Source: Candidatus Minthomonas equi
Lineage (GTDB): Bacteria; Bacteroidota; Bacteroidia; Bacteroidales; UBA932
Length of the DNA: 14,085 bases
Assembly: GCA_018064575.1 (NCBI GenBank)
Contig: JAGHUZ010000311.1
Coordinates: 1 to 14,085 of the forward strand
Direction: 5' to 3'
Under the pieces are notes generated by a model. The model saw nothing but the letters and a program-made list of their open reading frames with translations, ran no database searches and was not told where the DNA came from. The number at the start of each line of letters is the position of its first letter. Positions within the stretch are counted from its first letter, which is position 1. Made by a program: the position numbers and the translations under genes. Positions 6,670-14,085 of this stretch are shown here, one piece after another.

Positions 6670-7710
6670 ATGCCAAAAGTGATAACATTCGGAGAGATAA
6701 TGCTGCGTCTCTCCACACCTGGATATCTCAGATTTTCTCAAGCAAAACAGTTTGATGCCACATTCGGAGGGGGAGAGGCCAACGTAGCGGTTTCTCTGGC
6801 CAATTACGGTATAAATACGGAATTCGTTACTCGTTTTCCCGACAATGATATAGCGAAATCCTGTATCAGGGATATCCGTTCATACGGAGTGGGTACTGGA
6901 CATTGCATTTTCGGAGGTGAACGTCTCGGTATTTATTTCCTCGAAACCGGGGCGGTGTCCCGTCCAAGCAAGGTGGTTTATGACAGAGCCAATTCTGCTA
7001 TTTCGGAAATCAAGCCCGGGATGATAGACTGGGACAAGGTTTTCGAAGGGGCCGACTGGTTTCACTGGACCGGCATTACTCCTGCATTGAGCCAAGGCGC
7101 GGCGGATACCTGTCTGGAGGCAGTCAAGGCTGCCAACAGGCTTGGCGTGACGGTATCCTGTGACCTTAATTACAGAAAGAATCTCTGGAAGTATGGTAAG
7201 AAGGCTTCGGAGATTATGCCGGCATTGGTTGAGGGCTGTGACGTCATCCTCGGGAACGAAGAGGACGCGGATAAAGTTTTCGGCATCAAACCGGAAGGCT
7301 TTGACGTAACTTCTACCGGAGGGTCCATCGACCAGAAGCGTTTCCAGAGCGTATGTGAACAATTGATGGCCAGATTCCCAAAGGCCGGGAAAGTTATAAT
7401 TACCCTTCGCGGCTCCATCAATGCCAATCACAATACCTGGGGAGGTGTTCTGTGGGATGGGAAAACCTTGTTCCAGTCACCACGATATGACATCACTCAT
7501 ATCGTGGACCGTGTCGGTGGGGGCGATTCCTTTATGGGAGGTCTGATTTACGGACTTCTGACCTATAAGGGAGATGACGGGAAGGCTCTGAACTTCGCAG
7601 TGGCCGCCTCCTGCCTGAAACATACCATTTTCGGAGATTTTAATCAAGTAACTGTTCCGGAAGTTGAAAACCTGATGAAGGGTGATGCTTCCGGACGAGT
7701 AAGCAGATAA
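6670..7710 (+). CDS. kdgK: 2-keto-3-deoxygluconate kinase (PfkB family sugar kinase)
   Basis: A 346-residue cytoplasmic kinase that phosphorylates 2-keto-3-deoxygluconate with ATP to 2-keto-3-deoxy-6-phosphogluconate, the step before the aldolase encoded next. It opens with VITFGEIMLRLSTPG (4-18), followed by the PfkB substrate glycines GGGEANVAV (33-41), the LNYRKNLW segment (167-173), and the second PfkB signature DRVGGGDSF (280-288), with catalytic base D286 and anion-hole glycines 283-285. GDFN (322-325) lies in the nucleotide-site region. The ATG at 6670 was chosen because the protein aligns from MPKV and because an earlier ATG at 6634 lies in the promoter box. It is the first gene of a plus-strand operon, 3 bases before eda. 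The neighbours make KDG kinase much more likely than another PfkB member. Confidence 0.9.
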   Translation: MPKVITFGEIMLRLSTPGYLRFSQAKQFDATFGGGEANVAVSLANYGINTEFVTRFPDNDIAKSCIRDIRSYGVGTGHCIFGGERLGIYFLETGAVSRPSKVVYDRANSAISEIKPGMIDWDKVFEGADWFHWTGITPALSQGAADTCLEAVKAANRLGVTVSCDLNYRKNLWKYGKKASEIMPALVEGCDVILGNEEDADKVFGIKPEGFDVTSTGGSIDQKRFQSVCEQLMARFPKAGKVIITLRGSINANHNTWGGVLWDGKTLFQSPRYDITHIVDRVGGGDSFMGGLIYGLLTYKGDDGKALNFAVAASCLKHTIFGDFNQVTVPEVENLMKGDASGRVSR

Positions 7711-7713
7711 GTT

Positions 7714-8403
7714 ATGGCAAGGTTCAATAAAATCAAAACCATTAGTGTAATGGCACAGACCGGAATGGTTCCGGTATTCTATCATAAGGACATCGAAGTC
7801 GCCAAGAATGTTCTGAAGGCCTGTTATGAAGGCGGTGTCCGCGCGTTCGAATTCACAAACCGGGGAGATTTCGCGTTTGAAATATTTTCCGAACTGATGA
7901 AGTTTTCACTGAAAGAGTGTCCTGAAATGATTCTCGGTGTCGGTTCCATCGTAGATGCCGGCACGGCTTCCCTGTATCTTTCGATGGGGGCGAATTTCAT
8001 AGTGGGACCTTTGTTCAATGCCGAGGTGGCCAAAGTTTGTAACCGCAGGTGTGTTCCATATAGTCCCGGTTGCGGTACCGTAACGGAAATAGGCATTGCC
8101 CAGGAGGCCGGATGCGAGTTGTGCAAAGTATTCCCTGCCGGCTGCGTGGGAGGTCCTTCGTTTATCAAGAACATTCTTGCGCCGATGCCTTGGAGTATGC
8201 TGATGGTAACGGGGGCAGTGGAACCTACCCGTGATAATCTGACTGCCTGGGTCAAGGCCGGAGTGACTTGCGTGGGTATGGGCTCGAAACTTTTCCCATC
8301 CGAGGTAATTTCTTCGGGTGACTGGAAAGCCATTTCCGATAAGTGCCTTGAGGCGCTAAATTATATCTGCGAGGCCCGAAAACAGATTCTAAATAAATCA
8401 TAG
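7714..8403 (+). CDS. eda: KDPG/KHG aldolase (2-dehydro-3-deoxy-phosphogluconate aldolase)
   Basis: A 229-residue class I aldolase that cleaves 2-keto-3-deoxy-6-phosphogluconate to pyruvate and glyceraldehyde-3-phosphate. The TIM-barrel landmarks are visible: [10 protein letters not shown] (17-26), the catalytic glutamate in AFEFTNRG (E46), GVGSIVDAG (75-83), [11 protein letters not shown] (115-125), and the Schiff-base lysine in CKVFPA (K138). The GxxS phosphate-site region follows (GPSFIKNI 147-154), with GAVEPTRDN (167-175) near the C-terminal end of the barrel. It is slightly longer than the roughly 205-215 residues of E. coli Eda. It lies 3 bases after kdgK and 2 bases before the transporter, so the three are surely cotranscribed. 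Together they form the lower half of hexuronate, unsaturated-uronate or KDG catabolism; the isomerases, reductases or lyases that would produce KDG are not in the window. Confidence 0.92.
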   Translation: MARFNKIKTISVMAQTGMVPVFYHKDIEVAKNVLKACYEGGVRAFEFTNRGDFAFEIFSELMKFSLKECPEMILGVGSIVDAGTASLYLSMGANFIVGPLFNAEVAKVCNRRCVPYSPGCGTVTEIGIAQEAGCELCKVFPAGCVGGPSFIKNILAPMPWSMLMVTGAVEPTRDNLTAWVKAGVTCVGMGSKLFPSEVISSGDWKAISDKCLEALNYICEARKQILNKS

Positions 8404-8405
8404 TT

Positions 8406-9869
8406 ATGTCTCAATTGTCAACTAATCAAAAACTAATGACGAACTGGCGTTGGTGGCTTTGCTCGCTCCTTTTTGTGGCCACTACAGTCAATTACCTTGA
8501 CCGTCAGGTGCTTTCCCTTACATATGAAGAATTCATAAAGCCGGAATTTCACTGGACTGATGCCAATTATGGAACCATCACCAGTTTCTTTTCCATCTTC
8601 TACGCAATAGCCTGTCTTTTCGCGGGCAAGTTTGTGGATTGGATGGGAACCAAAAAGGGATATCTTATCGCCATCGGGGTATGGTCTTTCGGCGCCTGCC
8701 TTCACGCTTTCTGCGGATGGGGGACGGCACTTTGGGTAGATGGAGTGGAAAGTGCATCGGCTCTCAAGACACTTGAGGCAGGCAGTAATATTGCGTTGGC
8801 CGTTTCTACGACATCAGTTTATCTCTTTCTCTTGTGCCGTGGCATTCTGGCACTCGGGGAAGCCGGAAACTTCCCGGCTGCCATAAAGGTGACTGCGGAA
8901 TATTTTCCGAAGAAGGATAGGGCATTCGCTACTTCTATCTTTAATGCCGGAGCTTCTGTCGGTGCGCTCGCGGCACCTCTGTGTATTCCGCCTCTGGCTC
9001 AGAAGTTCGGGTGGGAGAGGGCTTTCATTATTATCGGTGCCCTCGGTTTCGTCTGGATGTTCTTCTGGGGATTTATGTATGACAAACCTCAGAACAGCAA
9101 GCACGTGAATGCAGCCGAGCTGGAGTATGTCCAGCAGGATGATGCAGCGGATGCAGCGGAAAAGGCCGCGCTTGCCGCAGAGAAAACGATTCCCTTTATG
9201 AAATGCTTCACGTACAGGCAGACCTGGTCATTCATTACCGGTAAATTCTTTACGGACGGTGTATGGTGGTTCTTCCTTTTCTGGGCTCCTTCATATTTCA
9301 GCAATCAGTTCAATGCTCCCACCACCTCAGTTCTGGGACAGGGCTTGATTTTTACATTGTATGCGATAGTTACCGTAGTTTCCATATTCGGAGGTTATCT
9401 GCCGAAGATTTTTGTGGAGAAAAAGGGGATGCATCCTTATAACGGGAGAATGCTGGCGATGCTTATGTTTGCATTCCTTCCCCTATGTTCACTTCTGGCC
9501 CAGCCTCTTGGAGTGAAGTTCGACACTCCCTGGTGGCCTGCCATTCTCATCGGCATAGCCGCCGCCGGTCATCAGGCCTGGAGTGCCAATATCTTTTCTA
9601 CTGTCGGCGATATGTTCCCGAAAGGGGCCATTGCCACTGTTACGGGGATAGGTGCTATGGCAGGAGGTGTAGGTTCTATGTTTATTCAAAAAATTGCCGG
9701 AAATCTGTTTACCTATGCGGAAAATGCGGGCAGCGCTTTCACTTTTCTCGGTTTCGAAGGTAAGCCGGCGGGTTACTTCATTATGTTCTGCTTCTGCGGT
9801 GTGGCTTATCTCATCGCCTGGTGCATTATGAAGTCACTCGTGCCAAAATACAGTCCTGTAAAGGGTTGA
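8406..9869 (+). CDS. MFS transporter of the anion:cation symporter type, ExuT-like (hexuronate or KDG uptake)
   Basis: A 487-residue inner-membrane protein with about 12 hydrophobic segments. The N-terminus WRWWLCSLLFVATTVNYLDRQV (15-35) and the loop GKFVDWMGTKKGY (74-86, the MFS A-motif position) match ExuT and related sugar-acid symporters. RGILALGEAGNFPAA (145-159) and YFPKKDRAFATSIFNAGASVGA (166-187) are equally typical. The central cytoplasmic loop (about 229-265) is Ala-rich and carries a DAADAA repeat coded by two identical 9-base units at 9141-9158. The loop at about 103-135 between helices 3 and 4 looks longer than in E. coli ExuT. Its place 2 bases after eda indicates uptake of a hexuronate, KDG or an unsaturated uronic acid, probably with protons. 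Galactarate/glucarate or galactonate transport are alternatives within the same family. Confidence 0.88.
   Translation: MSQLSTNQKLMTNWRWWLCSLLFVATTVNYLDRQVLSLTYEEFIKPEFHWTDANYGTITSFFSIFYAIACLFAGKFVDWMGTKKGYLIAIGVWSFGACLHAFCGWGTALWVDGVESASALKTLEAGSNIALAVSTTSVYLFLLCRGILALGEAGNFPAAIKVTAEYFPKKDRAFATSIFNAGASVGALAAPLCIPPLAQKFGWERAFIIIGALGFVWMFFWGFMYDKPQNSKHVNAAELEYVQQDDAADAAEKAALAAEKTIPFMKCFTYRQTWSFITGKFFTDGVWWFFLFWAPSYFSNQFNAPTTSVLGQGLIFTLYAIVTVVSIFGGYLPKIFVEKKGMHPYNGRMLAMLMFAFLPLCSLLAQPLGVKFDTPWWPAILIGIAAAGHQAWSANIFSTVGDMFPKGAIATVTGIGAMAGGVGSMFIQKIAGNLFTYAENAGSAFTFLGFEGKPAGYFIMFCFCGVAYLIAWCIMKSLVPKYSPVKG
9141..9158 (+). repeat. Two tandem 9-base units inside the transporter gene
   Basis: GATGCAGCG occurs twice in direct tandem and encodes Asp-Ala-Ala twice in the central cytoplasmic loop. 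Gain or loss of a unit would keep the reading frame and change loop length by three residues. Confidence 0.8.
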
Positions 9870-9930
9870 GAATCTTGAAATCTGTTTTGTGCCTGTAGCG
9901 ACCTGTGCAGGCATTCGTATTTGCTGCTGA

Positions 9931-11067
9931 ATGGAAAGATATTTTTATGAATGTGAAACTCCCATTGAACTGGAAGCGGGAGGGGTGCTTGAAAATCTGG
10001 AAATCTGTTATTACGCCAATTATCCTGCTGTGCAGGGGAGGAAAGTAATTTGGGTAACTCACGCTTTGACGGCTAATGCGGATCCTTCCGAGTGGTGGGA
10101 CACCCTTGTCGGACCCGGACTTTTCTTCGATACGGACCGGTATTTTGTGGTTTGCGCCAATATGCTCGGTTCCTGTTACGGTACCAAAGCGATATGGAAG
10201 CCATCGCCTTCGCACAGCGCCGGGAAAACACGGTCTGAACCTTTGTCCGTAGGCCCTACCGACCCCCTTTCGGATGCTTTTCCAATCATTACCATCCGCG
10301 ATATGGTAAAGGCTCACGAGATGCTTCGCAGACATTTACACATAGAAAAGATAGACCTCATAGTGGGAGGCAGCAGCGGGGGGTTCCAGGCATTGGAATG
10401 GATTATTATGAATCCGGATTTGATTGAAAATGCCTGCTTTCTGGCGATGAACGCCAGAGTTTCTCCCTGTGGAACTGCTTGGGAGGAAACCCAGAGAATG
10501 TCATTGAGAGCCGATGAGTCATTTCTGGCTCATTGCCGCGAAGTGGCTGAAAAAAGAGAGAATGGTATCCTGATAGGTGCGAATTCGGCATTGGATGACA
10601 ACGCTGTTTCTTATGGCGGAGCCGGGTTGGCTGCGGCCAGAGCCATAGCCCTTATTTCTTATCGCTCCTATAAGGGGTACTGCCTGACTCAGTTTGAAAA
10701 GGACAGCGACGTTCTCATAGCACGCAGGGCAGCTACATATCAGCAGTATCAGGGGGAAAAACTGGAACGCAGATTCGATCCTTTCAGTTATTATCTGATA
10801 GCCAATTCCCTCGATACGCATAATGTGGGACGTGGGCGTGGGGGAGTTGAGAAGGCTCTTTCGAGGATAAAGGCCAGAGTGCTGTGCATCGGGATAGACA
10901 GTGATGGTCTGTTCCCACCGGAGGAAAACCGTTTTCTGGCAGACTGCTGTACCGGAACGGAATCGGAATATGTGACCATTTCTTCTTCATTCGGACACGA
11001 CGGTTTTCTTCTGGAACATACCCAGATATCCGCGGTCATATCGAAGTGGTGCCCGTGGCTGCGGTAG
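9931..11067 (+). CDS. metX: Homoserine O-acetyltransferase-type protein (MetX family, alpha/beta hydrolase fold)
   Basis: A 378-residue cytoplasmic protein of the MetX family, which acylates homoserine from an acyl-CoA on the way to methionine. Visible are HALTANADPSEWW (44-56), VVCANMLGSCYGT (73-85), the nucleophile elbow GGSSGG (146-151, nucleophile S148), the AARAIALISYRS segment (235-246) and the D/H of the triad in SDGLFP (D325) and GHDGFL (H356). Two deviations are notable: canonical GGSMGG is GGSSGG, and the usual GTTGPxS after CYG is replaced by a divergent stretch (84-116). Donor and acceptor specificity could therefore differ from homoserine/acetyl-CoA. It starts 61 bases after the transporter; no clear promoter box is visible in the gap, so it may be read from the kdgK operon. 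thrA, which makes homoserine, lies 1.4 kb away, supporting a role in methionine synthesis. Confidence 0.85.
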   Translation: MERYFYECETPIELEAGGVLENLEICYYANYPAVQGRKVIWVTHALTANADPSEWWDTLVGPGLFFDTDRYFVVCANMLGSCYGTKAIWKPSPSHSAGKTRSEPLSVGPTDPLSDAFPIITIRDMVKAHEMLRRHLHIEKIDLIVGGSSGGFQALEWIIMNPDLIENACFLAMNARVSPCGTAWEETQRMSLRADESFLAHCREVAEKRENGILIGANSALDDNAVSYGGAGLAAARAIALISYRSYKGYCLTQFEKDSDVLIARRAATYQQYQGEKLERRFDPFSYYLIANSLDTHNVGRGRGGVEKALSRIKARVLCIGIDSDGLFPPEENRFLADCCTGTESEYVTISSSFGHDGFLLEHTQISAVISKWCPWLR

Positions 11068-11079
11068 ATTCTTAATATG
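11067..11079 (+). repeat. Left arm of a 13-base inverted repeat flanking the porin gene
   Basis: GATTCTTAATATG here is the exact reverse complement of CATATTAAGAATC at 12363-12375. With one inserted base, the match extends to an AAAG on the inner side. The arm overlaps the last base of the metX stop and the last codons and stop of the porin gene. Confidence 0.6.
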
Positions 11080-12274
11080 CTTTCAATTTATAGATAAGGG
11101 AGAGTTCAAGTCTGCCGTAATCGATATTGTCAAGTCCGCAGGCAGTAGTGAATCTGTGATGCCGGCCGATGTAAGCCAACGAAATCCTTAAGTCTTGCGT
11201 GAGGTCGGGGAAGAATTGTACAGCAGCGGTGTATTCGTAAGTCGTTCTGTAATTGTGAAACATTTCGACATTATCGGTACTGGAGGTGGTTACGCCACCT
11301 TTGAGCAGAATATTCCATCTCTGACCAGGACGGAACTCAAACTGGCCGATGATATTGTTATATTTTACATCCGTAATCATAGCGGATCCACCTTTTATGG
11401 ATGTGTATCCGGTTGTTACCGCATCGCTGTTGATTATTCCGAGGTGGTCCAAATCTCCGGATGCACCGAAATAATCCAGAACGAATTCCCATTTTCTGAA
11501 TTTCAGTTTGGTCCCGAGCGACACTTGTGAGGTAAAGCAGTTTTTGGCCTGATTCAAAAGGGTGTAAGACCAGTAGGTGTTGAGATGGTCATTGAAAAGA
11601 CTGCCTATCCAGTTAACGGTATATTGGAAGGGAGCTCGGTTTTTTTCTATATGCCCCTTTGCGGCAGGGTAATTCTCATATAAATCCATTCGGGAGGCAT
11701 TGGCTATCTGAAAACCGATGGTCTGTTTTCCGAAGTGGTAACTGGCATCGGCGGTGAGTCCGAATCCTCCATCCTGAACGTAGTAGTCATATTCGAAAAA
11801 TTCCAATATTCTCAAAGCATCATCCTGGAATTCGTATGCTCCGTAATTGAACCATTTCTTGCCGAAATCAAAGCTCCAGTGTTCATTCGGGCGGAATGAT
11901 ACCATTAAAATATCGACCAGACTGTTGGCTCCGTCACGCGTACGGTCATAGTTACCGAGGCAATTGAGCCGTATTAAATAACTCCACTTGCCTATGGTGC
12001 CGCATATACGTGGTCTGAAATAGGATATGGCTAGTTTGGCTCTGTCGGTCTCACCGTCAAAAGTATCGTAAACTCCTCCTCTGATGTCGAACAGGAGATT
12101 GAAAGCATCGTTCTTTTTCTCGATTTTGAATATACGTTCGCTTAGGGACTGTACTGTGACGGAGTCAGCAGGCTGTCGTATGTCATCGTAATTCTGTGCG
12201 ATGGCAGTGCCGGAACTGAATATTCCCCAAAGGATGCAGAGTGGTAGCGTATATTCTTTTTTTCTCTTTATCAT
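11072..12274 (-). CDS. Outer-membrane porin-like protein (OprO/OprP-type beta-barrel)
   Basis: A 400-residue protein. A Sec signal peptide (residues 1-26, ending TAIA) is followed by a short mature N-terminal helix-prone stretch (VTVQSLSERIFKIEKK, 39-54) and then many alternating amphipathic, aromatic-rich strands (for example FDIRGGVYDTF, HWSFDFGKKWFNYGAYEF, RLELSLIYKLKAY at the end). The C-terminus is barrel-like. The pattern resembles phosphate-selective porin O/P-type proteins of Bacteroidetes, forming a diffusion channel; the solute is unknown and phosphate should not be assumed. The start at 12274 was chosen because the signal peptide begins there; an upstream in-frame ATG at 12343 would add residues that fit no signal. 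The gene is convergent with metX (4 bases between stops, no terminator hairpin between) and divergent from thrA. A TAATTTTG box lies only 6 bases before the ATG. Confidence 0.75.
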   Translation of the reverse strand: MIKRKKEYTLPLCILWGIFSSGTAIAQNYDDIRQPADSVTVQSLSERIFKIEKKNDAFNLLFDIRGGVYDTFDGETDRAKLAISYFRPRICGTIGKWSYLIRLNCLGNYDRTRDGANSLVDILMVSFRPNEHWSFDFGKKWFNYGAYEFQDDALRILEFFEYDYYVQDGGFGLTADASYHFGKQTIGFQIANASRMDLYENYPAAKGHIEKNRAPFQYTVNWIGSLFNDHLNTYWSYTLLNQAKNCFTSQVSLGTKLKFRKWEFVLDYFGASGDLDHLGIINSDAVTTGYTSIKGGSAMITDVKYNNIIGQFEFRPGQRWNILLKGGVTTSSTDNVEMFHNYRTTYEYTAAVQFFPDLTQDLRISLAYIGRHHRFTTACGLDNIDYGRLELSLIYKLKAY

Positions 12275-12280
12275 AAGATA

Positions 12281-12288
12281 CAAAATTA
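12281..12288 (-). promoter_or_regulatory. Candidate -7 promoter box for the porin gene, very close to the start codon
   Basis: The minus strand reads TAATTTTG, a full match to TAnnTTTG. Only six bases separate it from the ATG at 12274, so a transcript begun here would be leaderless or nearly so. A TTG lies 22 bases upstream of the box. Whether it is used cannot be told from the sequence. Confidence 0.35.
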
Positions 12289-12330
12289 CATCAAATCTTG
12301 TAATTCTATACAATAAATTTCGGTCATCGA

Positions 12331-12419
12331 AATTAAACAGCATCTTAAACAGCTTCTAAAGACATATTAAGAATCAAATTTAAACAGTTTCTAAATAGAT
12401 TCTAAGTTATTTTTTAGAA
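12331..12419. promoter_or_regulatory. Periodic AT-rich array between the porin and thrA genes
   Basis: Hexamers ending in TAA recur at close to helical spacing: TCTTAA 12343, TTCTAA 12354, TATTAA 12365, ATTTAA 12378, TTCTAA 12389, TTCTAA 12400, and TTTTTA 12411 (steps 11, 11, 13, 11, 11, 11). Superimposed is a 16-base element, TTAAACAGCTTCTAAA at 12345-12360, repeated with one mismatch at 12380-12395, plus a further TTAAACAG at 12333-12340. TTCTAA at 12400-12405 is inverted as TTAGAA at 12414-12419. Such phasing puts the elements on one face of the helix, as expected for an operator array or an intrinsically bent promoter region. It ends 24 bases before thrA. No perfect TAnnTTTG box for thrA is visible. 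Confidence 0.45.
12363..12375 (+). repeat. Right arm of the 13-base inverted repeat flanking the porin gene
   Basis: CATATTAAGAATC is the exact inverse of the sequence at 11067-11079. It lies upstream of the porin gene, within the periodic array, between the two 16-base repeats. Confidence 0.6.
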
Positions 12420-12443
12420 ATTTGTACCGATAAACAATATGGT

Positions 12444-14085
12444 ATGAAAGTGTTGAAATTCGGTGGAACCTCCGTAGGTTCGGTGGAGGGGCTCACAAGT
12501 GTTAAAAATATAGCTGAATCGGCGCAGGAAGCGGAAATAATAGTCGTTTCCGCTTTTTCCGGGGTGACTGAAAGTCTGCTTCGGGGTGCATCTGCCGCAT
12601 CTGAGGGAGATATCGCTTTCCGCTCGTTCTATGATGAGATATGCAGGCGTCACGAAGAAATGATGAGCTCTCTTTTCGGAGAATCGTCCCGCAGGGAACG
12701 TGTGTCGGGTCAGGTGCATTTGCTGCTCGATGAATTGAAATCGTTATATGAGGGGGTATATGCGCTTCGTGTTATTCCGAAAAAGACAGGTGATCAGATA
12801 GCTTCGATGGGCGAAAGGCTGTCTTCCTTAATAATAGCGGAACTCATAGAGGGAGCAGTTCGTCACGATTCCCTGAATTTCATAAAAACCATTGAAGTTT
12901 CCGGGCGCACCCTGCTGAACAGCTCCCTTACGGAAAAGATGGTCAGGAACGAATTTGCGGATGCGAATGGAATATCCATAGTCCCCGGTTTTATCGCCAC
13001 GGATTCCGTTACGGGGGATATCACCACTCTCGGGCGTGGGGGTTCCGATTATACAGCCAGCATCATCGCTGCGGCGCTCGATGCCGGGAGTCTGGAAATC
13101 TGGACCGATGTGGATGGGTTTATGACGGCAGATCCCAGAATAGTCAAAGATTCGTGCATTATCGATGAAATCAGTTTTGCTGAAGCTATGGAACTCTGTC
13201 ATTTCGGAGCCAAGGTAATATATGCTCCGGCCCTCTATCCTGTCCTGCCCAAGGAAATCCCGATGTATATAAAGAATACGTTCAATCCGTCGGTATCCGG
13301 AACAGTGGTGCGCAGGACTACCCGGAAGTCCAAAACAGTGACAGGTCTTGCCTCCATAGGCAATATGTGCCTTCTGACTCTCAGTGCCCCGTCAATGGTG
13401 GGCATAGTAGGGGTTGACAGCCGTTTGTTCGGAGCTTTGAAATCCAGAAATATCAGTGTATTCCTGGTTACCCAATCTTCTTCCGAAACTGGTATTTCCG
13501 TCGGTATCACTGCCGATGCTATCGAAAAGGCGAGAGTGGCCGTGGATGAGGAATTCGCCTCCGAAATCAGTTCCGGAGTGATGAATCCGTCCATAGTGGA
13601 AAAAGACCTTTCTACAGTGGCAGTGGTCGGACCCGAACTGAAGATGTCGAAGGGAGTCGCCGCCAAACTGTTTACGGCTCTTTCCGAATGTGGGATAGGT
13701 ATTCTGGCCTGTGCCCAGGGTTCATCGGAACATAACATTTCGATGGTTATCGGAAAGGAGAATCTTCATAAGGCCTTGAACGTTATTCACAAGAGTTTCT
13801 TCCATTCGGAATATAGGGAATTGAATCTGTTTGTCTGCGGTATAGGTACCGTCGGCGGCCGGCTTCTGGAACAGATATCAGGGCAGAGGGAAGTGCTTAT
13901 GAAGGAGAAATCCTTGAAATTGAATGTGGTGGGGATATCGAACAGCACCCTGAAACTTTTGGATAGTGACGGCATAGATTTATCAACATACAGGGAGAGA
14001 ATGACACAGGAGGGGGTATCAGTCGATACAGCCGGTCTTCGTGATGGCATTATCGGAATGAGTCTGCCGAATGGGATATTCGTGG
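12444..14085 (+). CDS. thrA: Bifunctional aspartokinase / homoserine dehydrogenase, 3' end outside window
   Basis: The first 547 codons are present and uninterrupted; about 820 residues are usual, so roughly the last third is missing. The aspartokinase domain starts with KFGGTSVG (5-12) and has TLGRGGSDYT (195-204) in the ATP/aspartate site, then the W-T-D-V-D-G-F-M-T-A-D-P-R segment that follows. Two ACT-type regulatory stretches span roughly 310-450, including QGSSEHNIS near the end of the second; these usually bind threonine. The homoserine dehydrogenase domain begins about residue 460 with the NAD(P) motif GIGTVGG (466-472). The enzyme phosphorylates aspartate and later reduces aspartate semialdehyde to homoserine, the substrate of MetX and of threonine synthesis. 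The start at 12444 places KFGGTS at its usual distance; another ATG at 12439 is out of frame. Feedback inhibition by threonine is inferred from the family. Confidence 0.93.
   Translation, partial: MKVLKFGGTSVGSVEGLTSVKNIAESAQEAEIIVVSAFSGVTESLLRGASAASEGDIAFRSFYDEICRRHEEMMSSLFGESSRRERVSGQVHLLLDELKSLYEGVYALRVIPKKTGDQIASMGERLSSLIIAELIEGAVRHDSLNFIKTIEVSGRTLLNSSLTEKMVRNEFADANGISIVPGFIATDSVTGDITTLGRGGSDYTASIIAAALDAGSLEIWTDVDGFMTADPRIVKDSCIIDEISFAEAMELCHFGAKVIYAPALYPVLPKEIPMYIKNTFNPSVSGTVVRRTTRKSKTVTGLASIGNMCLLTLSAPSMVGIVGVDSRLFGALKSRNISVFLVTQSSSETGISVGITADAIEKARVAVDEEFASEISSGVMNPSIVEKDLSTVAVVGPELKMSKGVAAKLFTALSECGIGILACAQGSSEHNISMVIGKENLHKALNVIHKSFFHSEYRELNLFVCGIGTVGGRLLEQISGQREVLMKEKSLKLNVVGISNSTLKLLDSDGIDLSTYRERMTQEGVSVDTAGLRDGIIGMSLPNGIFV

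Noticed and set aside
6880..7431. Open frame of 183 codons opposite kdgK
   Set aside because: Antisense shadow of a strongly supported kinase gene with no recognisable motif.
7824..8333. Open frame of 169 codons opposite eda
   Set aside because: Fully inside eda on the other strand; low-complexity product, no family signature.
9890..9913. Hairpin TGCCTG / CAGGCA between the transporter and metX
   Set aside because: Six base pairs with a 12-base loop and no T-run after it, so not an intrinsic terminator; no SAM-riboswitch-like core is visible in the 61-base gap.
12413..12424. TAGAAATTTG as a thrA promoter box
   Set aside because: The spacing between TA and TTTG is four bases where two are expected, so it does not match the Bacteroidetes box.
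13235..13738. Open frame of 167 codons opposite thrA
   Set aside because: Antisense to the ACT regulatory region of thrA, which is continuous and well conserved.
1..14085. CRISPR arrays, tRNA or rRNA genes, insertion sequences, phage or defence genes
   Set aside because: None seen; the genes fill almost the whole window and the longest gene-free stretch is 169 bases (12275-12443).

Overview
The window looks like a chromosomal segment from a gut-type member of the Bacteroidota, probably Bacteroidales. The reasons are a TonB-dependent outer-membrane receptor next to secreted glycoside hydrolases, several secreted lipoproteins or proteins with short Sec signals, promoter boxes of the Bacteroidetes TAnnTTTG type, and A-rich regions before start codons in place of clear Shine-Dalgarno sites. 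Genus and species cannot be fixed from the sequence alone.

Left part, minus strand (reading from about 6551 down to 1): a GH16 endo-glycanase, a nitroreductase-family protein, then a tight run of GH43, TonB-dependent receptor, GH109 (NAD-dependent alpha-N-acetylgalactosaminidase type) and the N-terminus of what is probably a GH29 alpha-L-fucosidase that leaves the window at position 1. GH43 and the receptor share one base (TGATG), and the following gaps are 37 and 18 bases, so these four look like one operon with a promoter at about 4990. GH109 plus a putative fucosidase, with a GH16 nearby, is consistent with a locus for fucosylated, GalNAc-capped host glycans such as blood-group or mucin O-glycans. 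This is inference. There is no SusD partner and no regulator gene in the window.

Middle part, plus strand (6670-9869): kdgK, eda and an ExuT-like major facilitator transporter are separated by 2-3 bases and follow a TATCTTTG promoter box. Together they import a hexuronate-type sugar acid and convert 2-keto-3-deoxygluconate to pyruvate and glyceraldehyde-3-phosphate. The promoter region is shared back-to-back with GH16. A MetX-type homoserine O-acyltransferase follows 61 bases after the transporter.

Right part: a porin-like outer-membrane protein gene lies on the minus strand, tail to tail with metX (4 bases between the stop codons). It is divergent from a bifunctional aspartokinase/homoserine dehydrogenase (thrA), which runs off the right edge. 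The 169-base region between porin and thrA is the longest gene-free stretch. It holds an unusual array of TAA-ending hexamers spaced about 11 bases apart, a repeated 16-base element, and one arm of a 13-base inverted repeat whose other arm lies at the end of the porin gene.

I see no RNA gene, CRISPR array, insertion sequence, phage or defence gene, and no clearly undescribed multi-gene system. The items most worth checking are the apparent ATA start of the fucosidase-like lipoprotein, the periodic array upstream of porin/thrA, and the proposed host-glycan role of the hydrolase cluster.
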